Shown here one piece after another: positions 33,130 to 41,556 of a stretch of 41,556 nt of DNA; the first letter of the stretch is position 1; every line of letters starts with the position of its first letter. Both the position numbers and the translations under genes were made by a program. The DNA comes from JAWKHR01 sp041394725. GTDB taxonomy: Bacteria; Acidobacteriota; Vicinamibacteria; Vicinamibacterales; SCN-69-37. The stretch lies in NCBI GenBank assembly GCA_041394725.1, contig JAWKHR010000054.1, forward strand, positions 1 through 41,556, in the 5' to 3' direction. The notes beneath the pieces were generated by a model. It was not told where the DNA came from, ran no database searches, and saw only the letters and a program-made list of their open reading frames with translations.

Positions 33130-34553
33130 TCACCGCGCGGGCGCGGTGGGACTCCACCGCGCGAGCGCCGCGCTCCACAGCAGGCCGAGGTGCGTCCGCT
33201 CCAGGTCGTCCCCGGTAGAACAGGTTGTAGGTGTCGAACGGGATCAGCCGCCCGTCCGGGTGCACGATGTGCGCGCAGGTCTTCTTCACCGACCGGACGT
33301 CGAACGCGTGCGCGTCGATGAACTCCATGATGATCACGCGGAAGAGGTTTCGTAGCCGAGCGACGGCAGCGCCGCGACGGCCGGCAGGCAGCACAGCGAG
33401 TCGTGCAGCGACGCGGCGCCCGACTGCGGCGAGTGGTTCGTCGCGAAGAGCTTCAGCACGCCGTCGCGCACCGCGTCGTCCTGTTCGAAGACGATCGTGT
33501 TGCGCCCGCCCTCGATGAGGACCTTCAGGGTCGATGAGCCCGGTGAGCAGCACGACCTGGCCCTGCAACTTGACCGCGTAGGCCATGGCGAGCGCGTCCG
33601 GGTGGCAGGGCACCGGGATCGCGTCCTCTGGCCGGAAGACCGCCGTCTGCTCCAGGATGCGGCGCCGGACCTCGGTCAGCGTCCAGCCGGTCGGTCGCCG
33701 GGTCGAAGTGGTCGAAGCGGCCCGCGGCCTGGACCGGCTGCAGCGTCACGCCGCGCACCACGCTACGTCGGGGCGAAGTCGATGATGCGGCCGATCTCGT
33801 GGTCGTTCACGCCACGCTTGACGGTCACGACGAGCTGTCGTCGAGATGCCGTGCCGGTTGAGGCGCTCGAGCGCCTGCTCGCGGATCCGGCGCAGGTCGG
33901 CGCGCGGGTCGAGGAACGTCGCGCTCGAACGGAGATCGAACTGCGGAGTACAGCTCGGTCGGCATGTAACCGGCCAGCCGCTGGGTGAACGCTTCGTCCT
34001 CGGCGATGCGGACGCCGTTGGTGTTCACCATCAGATGCCGGACGGGCCGCGCCTTGGCCGCGTCGAGGATCGCGAAGAAGTCGGGTGGATGGTCGGCTCG
34101 CCGCCCGAGATCTGGATGACGTCGGATGCCCCTCGTTGCGGACGACCGCGTCGAGCATGGCCTCCACCTGCGCCAGCGGCCGGTAGTGCGGGCGGTCAGG
34201 GTGCGCTCGACGCGTAGCAGGTGGGGCAGCGGAGGTTGCACGCGTCGGCGATCACGACGAGCGACAGGCACAGAGTGCTGCTCGTGGTCGGTGCAGAGCC
34301 CGCAGTCGTAAGGGCAGCCCCAGCGGACGGGCGTGTTGTGCGCTGCGGCGTCTCCGGCGGCTTGATGAAGACGCGGCGCCGGTAGTAGTCCACGTCGTCG
34401 GCCACCAGCACCCGTTCGTGCCCGTGGAGCGGGCAGTGCCCGAGCATGTAGACGTGGTCGTCCTGGAAGACGATCTTCGCGTCCACCCGCCGGGTGGCAG
34501 GTGGTGCAGATCGAGATCGCGACGTCGTAGAACAGGTACGGCCGGACGCCCAC
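33130..34553 (-). CDS. Radical SAM enzyme resembling tetraether lipid synthase (COG1964-like), frameshifted
   Basis: About 475 aa when some ten single-base frameshifts are ignored. N-terminal rubredoxin-like half-sites appear first: SICTTCH then MLGHCPLHGHERVLVADDVDYY. Next comes a Cys-rich segment WGCPYDCGLCTDHEQHS (complement near 34290-34318). The radical SAM cluster follows as CNLRCPTCYA (34211-34240), a Cys-x3-Cys-x2-Cys motif binding [4Fe-4S] and S-adenosylmethionine. Later blocks are DVIQISGGEPTIHP, PVRHLMVNTNGVRIAEDEAF, LVVTVKRGVNDHEIG, GVTLQPVQAAGRF and VRSVKKTCAHIVHPDGRLIPFDTYNLFYR. The Cys layout matches the archaeal tetraether lipid synthase group and its bacterial relatives. The start is probably the GTG at 34553. 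It follows a small membrane protein gene by 5 bp. Confidence 0.7.
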
Positions 34554-34558
34554 GCACG

Positions 34559-34986
34559 TCAGGTCCTCGGTCGCGCGCTGCGGAAGATCCGCATCACCGC
34601 CACGACGAGCGCCGTGGCGTGCCGATCGCGAAGAGCACCAGGCCCGCGACGAGCCGATCAACCCGACGACCGAAATCGCCTGCAACTGGTTGTTCTGCAT
34701 CGTCGCGAGGAACGTCCCGCAGCCGCCGACCGCGAGGACGAGGCCGCCCACGACCATGATGACGATGGCCTTCCACGGCGGCTTCTCGGCGATCGGCCGC
34801 GCGCCACTGACGCGGGCGTGCCGGACGTCGTCCGGCGTGCCGGACGTCGTGGGCGCGCCGGGCGTCGTGGGCGCGCCGGGCGACGTGGCCGAGAGCCGGG
34901 CGCGGCCGACAGCATCAGGGCAGCGTCGGGCGGCGGCGTGGGGCCGGCGGGGGCGGCACAGGGCCGTCGTTCGAGCCGTCGGTCAT
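34559..34986 (-). CDS. Small Pro-rich two-helix membrane protein, frameshifted
   Basis: Roughly 140 aa through two or three indels. A disordered N-terminus MTDGSNDGPVPPPPAPRRRP leads into a tandem 18-bp repeat (34820-34885) coding SPGAPTTPGAPTTSGTP. There is then IAEKPPWKAIVIMVVGGLVLAVGGCGTFLATM (first helix) and, after NNQLQAISVVGL, a second hydrophobic stretch AGLVLFAIG. The tail is basic (MRIFRSARPRT). The ATG at 34986 overlaps the stop of the Lgt-like gene by 4 bp (ATGA), and the stop lies 5 bp before the radical SAM start. This makes a tight three-gene unit. I do not recognise the family. An anchor or accessory for the neighbouring enzymes is only an inference from position. Confidence 0.58.
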
Positions 34987-35740
34987 CTGGGGCTCCTCAT
35001 CCAGCGTCGGATGTCCGGCACATAGTAGAGCAGGCCGCCGACCGCGGCCCACTGGATGCGGTCAGGCCGACCGCCAGCGGTGCGCCCGGCCCGATCGTCC
35101 CGACAGGCCTGGGCAAGATAAGCGACGAGGAAGACGCGGAAGACGTCGCCCTCGACATGCGGTTTCCGCTGGAGCCGCGCCAGGCCGAGCGCCAGCGCCG
35201 CGAGCGCGACCGCCTCGTAGTAGATCTGCGTCGGGTGCCGGGCGACCCCGTCCCCGAAGTCCACGCCCCAGGGCAGTGCCGTCGCGAGCCCGTACGTGCC
35301 TGCGATCCGGAAGGCCGCCGAGGAAGCAGCCGACCCGGCCGATGGCCATGCCGACGGCGAGCGGGACCGGCGAAGAGGTCGCCGGTGCGCCGTCGCTCGC
35401 CGATCCACCACTTCGTCCACTCGACCGCCATCGTGCCGCCGAGGAGCGCGCCGACGACGGTCTTGCCGCCAACGACCCCGAGGCGGGCTCCCGCCAGTGC
35501 GCGAGGTCGCCGCCGGATCCTCCAGCCAGTAAGAGCGCGCGCGCGCCGGCAGCCGCCGGCATTGCCGCTACGACGATGGCACCGCGTCGCCCCAGAGCAG
35601 GCGTCGCCCAGCCGGCGCCGCTGCGCCAGGTAGAGGCGGAAGCCGACTACCGCGTGCCAGCAGCTCGAACACGGCGTGGGCCGGCAGCCGGAACGACCCG
35701 AGCGGGATGTCGACGAGGAAGGTCAGGGCGCGGAGATCAT
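34983..35740 (-). CDS. Prolipoprotein diacylglyceryl transferase (Lgt)-like membrane protein, frameshifted
   Basis: About 250 aa once at least five indels are bridged. The N-terminus is LTFLVDIPLGSFRLPAHAVFELLA, where the early His-containing helix is Lgt-like. It continues with GDALLWGDAVPSS, then TMAVEWTKWWIGERRRTGDLF, VPLAVGMAIGRVGCFLGGLPD (the GRxGCFLxG signature), YGLATALPWGVDFGDG and ARHPTQIYYEAVALAALAL, also typical. It ends LLYYVPDIRRWMRSPR. Lgt moves diacylglyceryl from phosphatidylglycerol to lipoprotein cysteines. Whether this copy is the housekeeping enzyme or a paralogue using another acceptor cannot be told. It is coupled to the small membrane protein and the radical SAM gene. 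The start near 35740 is approximate because the first codons are also shifted. Confidence 0.7.
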
Positions 35741-35801
35741 ACGCGCAGCGGGGGCGCGCCGCGGCCAGCGTCGTGGACGGGCGTGCGGTACGCTGACGTC
35801 G

Positions 35802-36537
35802 ATGGCCGATCCGTGGCTGCACGTCCTCCACGAGGACGAGGACCTGATCGTCGTCGACAAGCCGGCGGGACTCGTCGTCCACCCGAAGCAAGGCGGGGAG
35901 GCGTCCACGGCCTCATCGGCCGGGCGCGGCTGCGCACGCCGGGCACCGGGACGTGCGGCTCGTGAACCGGCTCGATCGTGAGACGTCAGGATCGTGATCA
36001 TCGCGCGTCACGCGGAGGCGGCGCGGGAACTCGGCCGTCTGTTCATGCACGGCCATCGCAACGCCTCGCGGTGGTCCAGGGGGCGCTGGAGGGCGAGCAC
36101 CGGATCGACGCGCCGCTCGGTCGCGACGATGCGAGCCCGGTCGCGATCAAGGATGCGGTGCGGGACGACGGCGCGCCGGCCGTGACGACCGTGCAGGCCG
36201 TCAGGTCGTTCGAGGAGGACGGCGGGACGTTCACCCGCGTCGAGATCGAGCCGCTGACGGGGCGCAAGCACCAGATCCGGATTCACCTGGCGCACGCCGG
36301 GCACCCGGTCGTCGGCGACAAGATCTATGGACCAAACGAGACGATCTACCTTCGATTCGTGGAGGGCCGCATGACGGCCGACGACGCGGCGCGCCTGGTC
36401 CTCGAGTTCCAGGCACGCTGCACGCGTCGGAGATGGCCTTCACGTGGCGCGGCCGCGACTGTTCAGCGCCGCCCGGCGCGACCGGGGGACCAGCGAGACC
36501 GCCCGGATCCCTGCCGGGACGACCAGCAGGCGGGTGA
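35802..36537 (+). CDS. RluD/RluA-family pseudouridine synthase, frameshifted
   Basis: About 245 aa with five or so indels. It isomerises specific uridines in structured RNA to pseudouridine. Family blocks are MADPWLHVLHEDEDLIVVDKPAG, VVHPK, HGLIGRARLRTPG and the catalytic LVNRLDRETSG (catalytic Asp in the RLD motif, near 35965-35990). Then come IVIIARHAEAARELGRLF, LAVVQGALEGEHRIDAPLGRD, FTRVEIEPLTGRKHQIRIHLAHAGHPVVGDKIYG and HASEMAFTWRGRD. There is no N-terminal S4 domain. The ATG at 35802 is right where similarity begins. The end is uncertain: following the frame of the last block gives a stop at 36535-36537. It is divergent from the Lgt-like gene across about 60 bp. Confidence 0.74.
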
Positions 36538-36620
36538 AACTGGAGATGGCGGTGATGGCAGGCGCCGGATCTCGCGGGCGGCCGCGGTCGATCCGGAGCG
36601 CTGGCTCGGCCGCCGGCGGT

Positions 36621-37529
36621 TCAGTCCAGCCCGCGCGTGACCGTCATGAACGCGTGGACGTCGATGAAGTCCTTCGCCGAGCAGGCCGCAGCAGCTGCAG
36701 CAGGTCCGCGGCGAGGGCTGGTACTCCTCGTAGACCGGCCACGACGGCGCGGTGGAGTAGAGGAAGTCGCGTCCCATGCGGCCGGCCATCTTCTGCGAGG
36801 CTTCCGGCTTGAGCACGTTGAATCGCGCCGGGTCGGCGAGCAGCACGAGCGTGACGTTCGGCCAGGTCACGACCCGTGAGCTGGTGCCGGTCGTCGGCAG
36901 GCTGCCGAGCGATTCGACCAGCCGCGCAAACGACTCGGCGCCGGTCTCGTCGAGGAACCCCTGGATGCCGGAGAGCAGCGGCCGTACCTCCGCGTCCATA
37001 GGCCGTTCTTGATCGCGCGAATCTCGAAGACGGACGGGATGTTCGTCGCGCCGTAGACCTGCGTCAGGCCTTCGAGATGCTCGCGAGGTCGCCGCCGGCG
37101 ATCGCCTGGGCCGCACGGCCCTGACCGAAAGCGCGCCGTGAAGAGCCCGTGCGCGTCGCGCTTCGGCGTCGTCTCGTCGGTCGCAGGCTTCCGGGTCCTC
37201 GAACCCCGCCGGGTACCGTCTTGAACCAGTCGATCGCGGCGTCGATGTTCGTGTTGACGGCCTTGCGCCGCAGCGTCGGCGCGCTCGACCGTCCGCCACG
37301 CTTGCGGACCACCGGTCCCGTGTCGATCGCGTCCAGCTCGGGATCGGTCTGGACGGATGCGACCGTCACGAAGGTGGTCTCCAGCTGAAACTTGCGCCGC
37401 GCGGCGTCCGGATCGCTGCCGAGCGACGGGAACTGAATGGTCATGTGCGGCGATGATCATGGCGACCTTGCCGCGTCCCCAGGATTTGTGCTCGACGATC
37501 TGGCCTTCCGCGAACTCCTCATCCGCCAT
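36621..37529 (-). CDS. Conserved hypothetical protein, frameshifted
   Basis: About 300 aa through at least six indels. It starts MADEEFAEGQIVEHKSWGRGKVAMI, a short beta domain like those of DUF3553 and other RNA-polymerase or helicase-associated modules. It then continues HMTIQFPSLGSDPDAARRK, ELDAIDTGPVVRKRGG, KAVNTNIDAAIDWFKTVPGG, GLTQVYGATNIPSVFEIRAIKNGL, LLSGIQGFLDETGAESFARLVESLGSL, VVTWPNVTLVLLADPARFNVLKPEASQKMA and GRDFLYSTAPSWPVYEEYQ. The end is KDFIDVHAFMTVTRGLD. It looks soluble and mixed alpha/beta. I do not recognise the full-length family. The start at 37529 and stop at 36621 are consistent with the outermost similarity-like blocks. Neighbours give no clue to function. Confidence 0.55.
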
Positions 37530-37678
37530 GGCCCGTCATTATGACCCAAGCCGGGTAAATTCCGTCGTCGGTTCGCCGGTGGCGACGGCGCGAGCGAGGG
37601 GCCGAGGACGCCGTCGAGGCCGATGAAGGCCGGACGGCGCTACAATTCCCACGCGAGGCAGGTGCAAGGATGACCGGG

Positions 37679-38446
37679 ATGAGACGCGTCGTGCTCGGCC
37701 TGATGGCCGTGGTGGCCGCAGGCCTGGGAGCGGGGTGCATCGAGGTCGAACAGTCGCTCGGCCTCGAGCGCGATCTGTCGGGCACGGCCGGCGTGGTCAT
37801 GCGGGTGAATCTCGAACCGATGGCGGCGTTCATGGCCCGGATGCAACGCGAGATGTCCGGCAAGACGGGCGAGCCGACACGAAGAGATCGAAAGCCCGGG
37901 CGGAGATGCTCTCGTCGAGCACCCGGACGACGCCGCAGGACTTCGAAGCGGACAAACGCGAACTCGAACGTAATCTTCCGACAGGCGTGAAGCTGCTCGG
38001 CGCGGATTTCAGGAAGAAGGCCTGAGGTTCGGGTTCCGGCTGAGCCTCGCCTTCGACAAGGTGGAGTCGCTCCGGGCGATCAAGCTGCCGCAGAAGAAGG
38101 ACGCCGGCCCGGCGGGCCGGGCAATCCGGTCGAATCGCCGTTCAAGGACCTGGTGGTGCGGGACGACGGCGACGAGTGAAGTGGTCGAGTTCCGCTGCAG
38201 AACCCGATGTCGGGCGATGGCAAGGATTCGAGGCCGCTGCCCGACGACGGACACGGCGGAAGCAGGTGCAGCAGATGTTCAGCGGCCTGCGGGTCGGGTT
38301 CGGATCCTGACGCCGTTCACGGTCGTCGACTCCACGGCCACCGGCAGGACGGCCAGACGCTCGTCTGGGACTACGACCTGAAGAAGATGCTGGCCCTGAC
38401 CCCGAAAGCCCAGAAAGCCGGCATCCGCGCCCGCTTCAAGAAGTAA
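37679..38446 (+). CDS. Putative lipoprotein of unknown function, frameshifted
   Basis: About 255 aa across several indels. The N-terminus MRRVVLGLMAVVAAGLGAGC is a lipoprotein signal with lipobox LGAGC, so it is anchored by a diacylated cysteine. It then reads IEVEQSLGLERDLSGTAGVVMRVNLEPMAAFMARMQREMSG, cited from 37736 on, with ELERNLPTGVKLLGADF, LRFGFRLSLAFDKVESLRAIKLP, FKDLVVRDDGDE and a C-terminus DGQTLVWDYDLKKMLALTPKAQKAG. It resembles beta-rich envelope lipoproteins but I cannot name the family. The second ATG (37679) has AAGGA at ideal spacing; the first, at 37670, overlaps that site. TACAAT at 37641-37646 is a good -10 candidate. Confidence 0.62.
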
Positions 38447-38452
38447 AGCCCA

Positions 38453-38510
38453 CGTTAAAGACACCGGGGAGTCTTTTACGAAGTCGTAAAAAGACTCCCG
38501 TGTCATTCTC
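38453..38510. repeat. Long palindrome, probable intergenic repeat or terminator
   Basis: Arms at 38460-38481 and 38484-38504 pair over about 20 bp around the AG loop: the left arm reads GACACCGGGGAGTC then TTTTACGA, and the right arm is its complement with only single-base differences at homopolymers. Those differences are of the same kind as the indels in nearby genes, so the true palindrome is probably perfect. It lies 14 bp after the lipoprotein stop. There is no following T-tract, so it may be a bidirectional transcription stop or a REP-like repeat. Confidence 0.68.
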
Positions 38511-38619
38511 CAGACCAACCGGATCCAAGGAAGTCCCGTCAAATGGGCTGTCGGCGGCTGGACGACGGCCGCTCAGGTAGATAAGCTAGTGGAGACCATG
38601 CCACGCAAGGGACGCGCCA

Positions 38620-38955
38620 ATGGACGGGGAGCTGCAGGGCACGCTCGACCTGCTCATCCTCAAGACACTCGCCCTGGGGCCCGCCCACACGGGCACACGA
38701 TTACGCACGCCATCGAGCGGGGCTCCGACTCGGTGCTCCAGGTCGAGCACGGCTCGCTCTACCCGGCCCTGCACCGGCTCGAGGACCGCGGCTGGTTGCC
38801 TCCTTCTGGGGCACATCCGAGAACAACCGCCGCGCCGAGTACTGCCTCACCCCGCCGGCCGACACCAGCTCGCCGACCAGACGTCCCGGTGGGAAGCGCT
38901 CGTGGCCGCCATCAACCGGATCGTCAGACCCGCACCGGGCCATTCCGGGGAGTGA
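38620..38955 (+). CDS. PadR-family transcriptional regulator, frameshifted
   Basis: About 110 aa through at least two indels (near 38690 and 38805). Blocks are GELQGTLDLLILKTLALGPAH, then HTITHAIERGSDSVLQVEHGSLYPALHRLEDRGWL (in another frame), then TPAGRHQLADQTSRWEALVAAINRIV. These are the winged-helix and C-terminal helix of PadR repressors. The ATG at 38620 has AAGGGA at good spacing; an upstream ATG at 38598 (MPRKGRA) is also family-like and could be the real start with one more indel. ATAAGCT just before may be its -10. It ends 4 bp before the ADOP permease ATG, the usual PadR-permease pair, so it most likely represses that transporter. Confidence 0.82.
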   Translation: MDGELQGTLDLLILKTLALGPAHTGTRLRTPSSGAPTRCSRSSTARSTRPCTGSRTAAGCLLLGHIREQPPRRVLPHPAGRHQLADQTSRWEALVAAINRIVRPAPGHSGE

Positions 38956-38959
38956 CGCC

Positions 38960-41556
38960 ATGAGCTGGACGCGCTTCTTTCGCCGGCGGCGCTGGGACGA
39001 GGAGCGCGCCCGGGAACTGGCGTCCTACCTCGACATCGAGATCGACGAGCAGATCGCGCGCGGCGTGTCTCCCGAGCGCGCCCGCGCCAACGCCCACCGC
39101 AAGCTCGGCAACGTCACCCGCATCCGCGAGGAGATCTTCGAGATGAACACCCTCGGCCTCATCGACGCCGTCGGCAAGGACCTGCGGCATGGGCTGCGCC
39201 TGCTGCGCCTCAATCCCGCCTTCGCCGCGGTCGCGCTGCTGTCGCTCGCGCTCGGTATCGGTGCGAACACCGCGATCTTCCAGCTGATTGACGCTGTTCG
39301 ACTCCGGACACTTCCGGTGCCGCACCCCGAGACGCTCGTCGAGGTCCAGGTCGACGCCCACGACACCGGCCGGACCGGGCGCTTCATCGGACGCCGGTCG
39401 ATGATCACGTATCCCGTCTGGAACCTGTTGCGCGAGCGGCAGGAGTCGTTCGACGGCCTGGCGGCGTGGGGCACGACCCAGCTCGATCTCTCCACCGGCG
39501 GCGAGTCGCGACCGGCCGAGGCGATCTGGGTGAGCGGCACCTTCTTCCCGCTCCTCGGCGTCACGCCGGCGGCGGGTCGGCTGCTCGGCGAGGTGGACGA
39601 CCAGTACGCCTGCGCCAGTCCCGGTGTGGTGGTGAGCCATCGGTTCGCGCAGCGCGAGTTCGGGGGCGCGAGCGAGGCCATCGGGCGGACACTCCGGCTC
39701 GACGGCCATCCGCTGGACGTCGTGGGTGTGAGCGCGGCGTCGTTCTACGGCGTCGAGGTGGGCCGCAGCTTCGACGTCGCCGTGCCCATCTGCGCCCAGC
39801 CGCTCCTGCGCCCCGAGCAGAACGCCGTGGACAGCCGGTACACGTGGTGGCTCGGTCTGCTCGGCCGCCTGCGACCCGGCGTGACCGTCGAGCAGGCGAA
39901 CGCGGAGCTCGAGGCGCGCGCCGCGCCGATCTTCGCCGAGACCGTCCCGCCATCGCTGACGCCGGGTGATGCGGCCGACTACCTGAAGTTCGGCCTGCGC
40001 GCCAGCCCGGCCGGCATGGGCTTCTCCGGCCTGCGCACGGAGTACAGCCGCCCGCTGACGCTGCTGCTCTCGATCGCCGGACTGGTCCTGCTCATCGCGT
40101 GCGCGAACCTGGCGAACCTGCTGCTGGCGCGCGCCAGCGCCCGCGAACGGGAGATCGCCGTGCGCCTGGCGATTGGCGCGTCGCGCGGCCGCGTGCTGCG
40201 GCAGCTCCTCGCCGAAAGCCTGCTGCTCGCCGCCCTGGGCGCGGCGGCAGGGATCTGGCTCGCCGGGCTGCTCAGCCGCGCGCTGGTCGCGCTGCTGGCG
40301 AGCGACGGCACGCCGCTCGTCCTGGACCTGCCGACCGACTGGCGGATGTTTGCCTTCGCCGCCGGCCTCGCCATCCTGACGACGCTGTTCTTCGGGGTGG
40401 CGCCGGCGCTGCGCGCGACGCGGGCCGAGCCGCAGGCGGTCATGCGCGCCGGCGGCCGCGGGCTGACCGCGTCGCGCGAGCGGTTCACCTTGCGGCGGGG
40501 CCTGGTCGCGGGGCAGATGGCGGTGTCGGTCGTGCTCATCGTCGGCGCGCTGCTGTTCGCGCGCTCGTTCACGCAGCTCGGCGCGGTCGATCCCGGCTTC
40601 GAAGCCCGGCCCGTCCTGCGCGTGGATCTCGACTTCCGGCCGGCCGGGGTCCCCGAGAGCCGCTGGATCACCTACCAGAACGAGGCGCTCTCCCGGCTCT
40701 CGGCCGTGCCGGGCGTCGTCTCGGCGTCCACCGCCGATCTCGTGCCGTTCAGCGGCAGCGGCTGGAACCAGACGGTGATCGTCGATGGCGTGAGGCAGGA
40801 CACCTACGTCAACCTCAACCGCGTGAGTCCGCGCTACTTCGAGACGCTGCAGACGCCGCTCCTCGCGGGACGGGACTTCACGGACCGCGACACGCGCGAG
40901 TCGCCCACCGCGGCGATCGTCAACCGCCGATTCGCCGAGCAGTACCTCGGCCTCGAGGCCGGCGCGGCGCCGGACGCCGTGATCGGGCGCCGCTTCCACC
41001 TCGATGCCGGCCCCGGCCAGCCGGATCCCGCCTACACGATCGTCGGCGTCGTCGCGAACACGCGGTACAACTCGCTGCGCGAGAAGCTCGGCCCGCTCGC
41101 GTTCTTTGCCGCGGCGCAGGATCCGGATCCGCTGCCGTTCTCGACCGTCCTGCTGCGGGCCAACGGCGAGCCGGACGCGCTGCGCGGCTCGGTCACGCGC
41201 GCGCTCGCCGATCTCGACCCGTCGATCCTGATCACCTTCACGGCGATGGAGACCCAGATCGAGAACACGCTGCTCCGCGAGCGGCTGATGGCGACGCTGT
41301 CGGGCGGGTTCGCGGTGCTGGCGATGCTGCTCGCGACGGTGGGGCTCTACGGGCTGCTGGCGTACACGGTGGTTCGGCGCCGCAACGAAATCGGCATCCG
41401 CGTCGCGCTGGGCGCCACGCGCGGCCGGATTGTGCGGATGATCCTCGGCGAGACCGCCGTGCTTGTGGGCGTCGGCGTGGCTGTCGGTCTCGGCCTCGCG
41501 GTGTTTGCGGCGCGCGCAGCCGCCAGCCTGCTGTTCGGCCTCGAACCCTGGGACCC
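38960..41556 (+). CDS. ADOP-family MacB-like ABC permease, truncated by window end
   Basis: At least 865 aa, open to the last base. The N-terminal cytoplasmic prefix typical of ADOP proteins is present (FFRRRRWDEERARELASYL, IARGVSPERARANAHRKLGN, residues about 4-60). A first helix follows (AAVALLSLALGIGANTAIFQLIDAV), then a periplasmic domain (SMITYPVWNLLRERQESFDGLA), three helices starting LTLLLSIAGLVLLIACANLANLLLARA, RREIAVRLAIGASRGRVLRQLL-like coupling sequence, a second periplasmic domain and the final helices (GGFAVLAMLLATVGLYGLLAYTV, NEIGIRVALGATRGRIVRMIL). Only the last helix is cut. This copy is intact, so the indel zone ends here. The PadR gene sits 4 bp upstream. Confidence 0.9.
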   Translation, partial: MSWTRFFRRRRWDEERARELASYLDIEIDEQIARGVSPERARANAHRKLGNVTRIREEIFEMNTLGLIDAVGKDLRHGLRLLRLNPAFAAVALLSLALGIGANTAIFQLIDAVRLRTLPVPHPETLVEVQVDAHDTGRTGRFIGRRSMITYPVWNLLRERQESFDGLAAWGTTQLDLSTGGESRPAEAIWVSGTFFPLLGVTPAAGRLLGEVDDQYACASPGVVVSHRFAQREFGGASEAIGRTLRLDGHPLDVVGVSAASFYGVEVGRSFDVAVPICAQPLLRPEQNAVDSRYTWWLGLLGRLRPGVTVEQANAELEARAAPIFAETVPPSLTPGDAADYLKFGLRASPAGMGFSGLRTEYSRPLTLLLSIAGLVLLIACANLANLLLARASAREREIAVRLAIGASRGRVLRQLLAESLLLAALGAAAGIWLAGLLSRALVALLASDGTPLVLDLPTDWRMFAFAAGLAILTTLFFGVAPALRATRAEPQAVMRAGGRGLTASRERFTLRRGLVAGQMAVSVVLIVGALLFARSFTQLGAVDPGFEARPVLRVDLDFRPAGVPESRWITYQNEALSRLSAVPGVVSASTADLVPFSGSGWNQTVIVDGVRQDTYVNLNRVSPRYFETLQTPLLAGRDFTDRDTRESPTAAIVNRRFAEQYLGLEAGAAPDAVIGRRFHLDAGPGQPDPAYTIVGVVANTRYNSLREKLGPLAFFAAAQDPDPLPFSTVLLRANGEPDALRGSVTRALADLDPSILITFTAMETQIENTLLRERLMATLSGGFAVLAMLLATVGLYGLLAYTVVRRRNEIGIRVALGATRGRIVRMILGETAVLVGVGVAVGLGLAVFAARAAASLLFGLEPWD

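Noticed and set aside
33130..38955. A cluster of true pseudogenes
   Set aside because: Frame changes are evenly spread over unrelated genes on both strands, with no internal stops or substitutions of key motifs, and stop abruptly at 38.96 kb. Sequence error explains this better.

Overview
This is a very GC-rich window with dense, mostly intact genes. The gene families point to an Acidobacteriota genome, most likely of the Vicinamibacteria type. The evidence is two MacB-like permeases of the acidobacterial ADOP kind (one with its PadR regulator), a VWFA-type secreted protein, carboxypeptidase-regulatory-like secreted proteins, a DUF5916 outer-membrane protein, a huge BNR-repeat exoprotein and an M28 glutamate-carboxypeptidase-like peptidase. 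The assignment rests on family content only; no rRNA or tRNA is visible.

Layout. 0.4-1.1 kb: a secreted type-1 copper protein and a small unknown protein. 1.1-7.5 kb: two overlapping secreted beta-sandwich genes on the minus strand, divergent from an ECF sigma / membrane anti-sigma-like / Gly-rich exoprotein operon. 7.5-11.2 kb: a CAATCAC-type simple repeat, a GltS-type glutamate symporter and a DUF5916 protein with one frameshift. 11.2-12.85 kb: DedA-like and DoxX-like membrane proteins and an ECF sigma factor that lacks most of sigma region 2. The sigma gene and doxX share a 31-bp promoter-like element. 12.9-15.2 kb: an exported GH31 glycosidase. 15.3-19.9 kb: a compact operon of a RecB-like nuclease/RNase-H/SF1 helicase fusion, a DUF488 protein and a GPP34 protein. 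19.9-25.3 kb: orphan ExbD, a small membrane protein, a 1064-aa BNR-repeat protein, a macrodomain protein and an intergenic inverted-repeat cluster. 25.3-33.0 kb: ADOP permease, VWFA protein, M28 peptidase and an ABC-2 exporter pair.

33.1-38.96 kb is different. Every gene there is broken by single-base indels, mostly at short homopolymers, while protein similarity carries straight through in alternating frames. This looks like poor consensus sequence rather than gene decay. Read through the shifts, it holds a minus-strand operon (Lgt-like transferase, small two-helix membrane protein, radical SAM enzyme resembling the archaeal tetraether lipid synthase group), an RluD-like pseudouridine synthase, an unknown conserved protein, a lipoprotein, a near-perfect palindrome and a PadR regulator. 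The sequence is clean again from 38.96 kb, where a second ADOP permease runs off the end of the window.

The most interesting candidates are the Lgt-like/membrane protein/radical SAM operon (possible membrane-spanning lipid chemistry), the region-2-deleted sigma factor with its shared promoter element, and the nuclease-helicase/DUF488/GPP34 operon.
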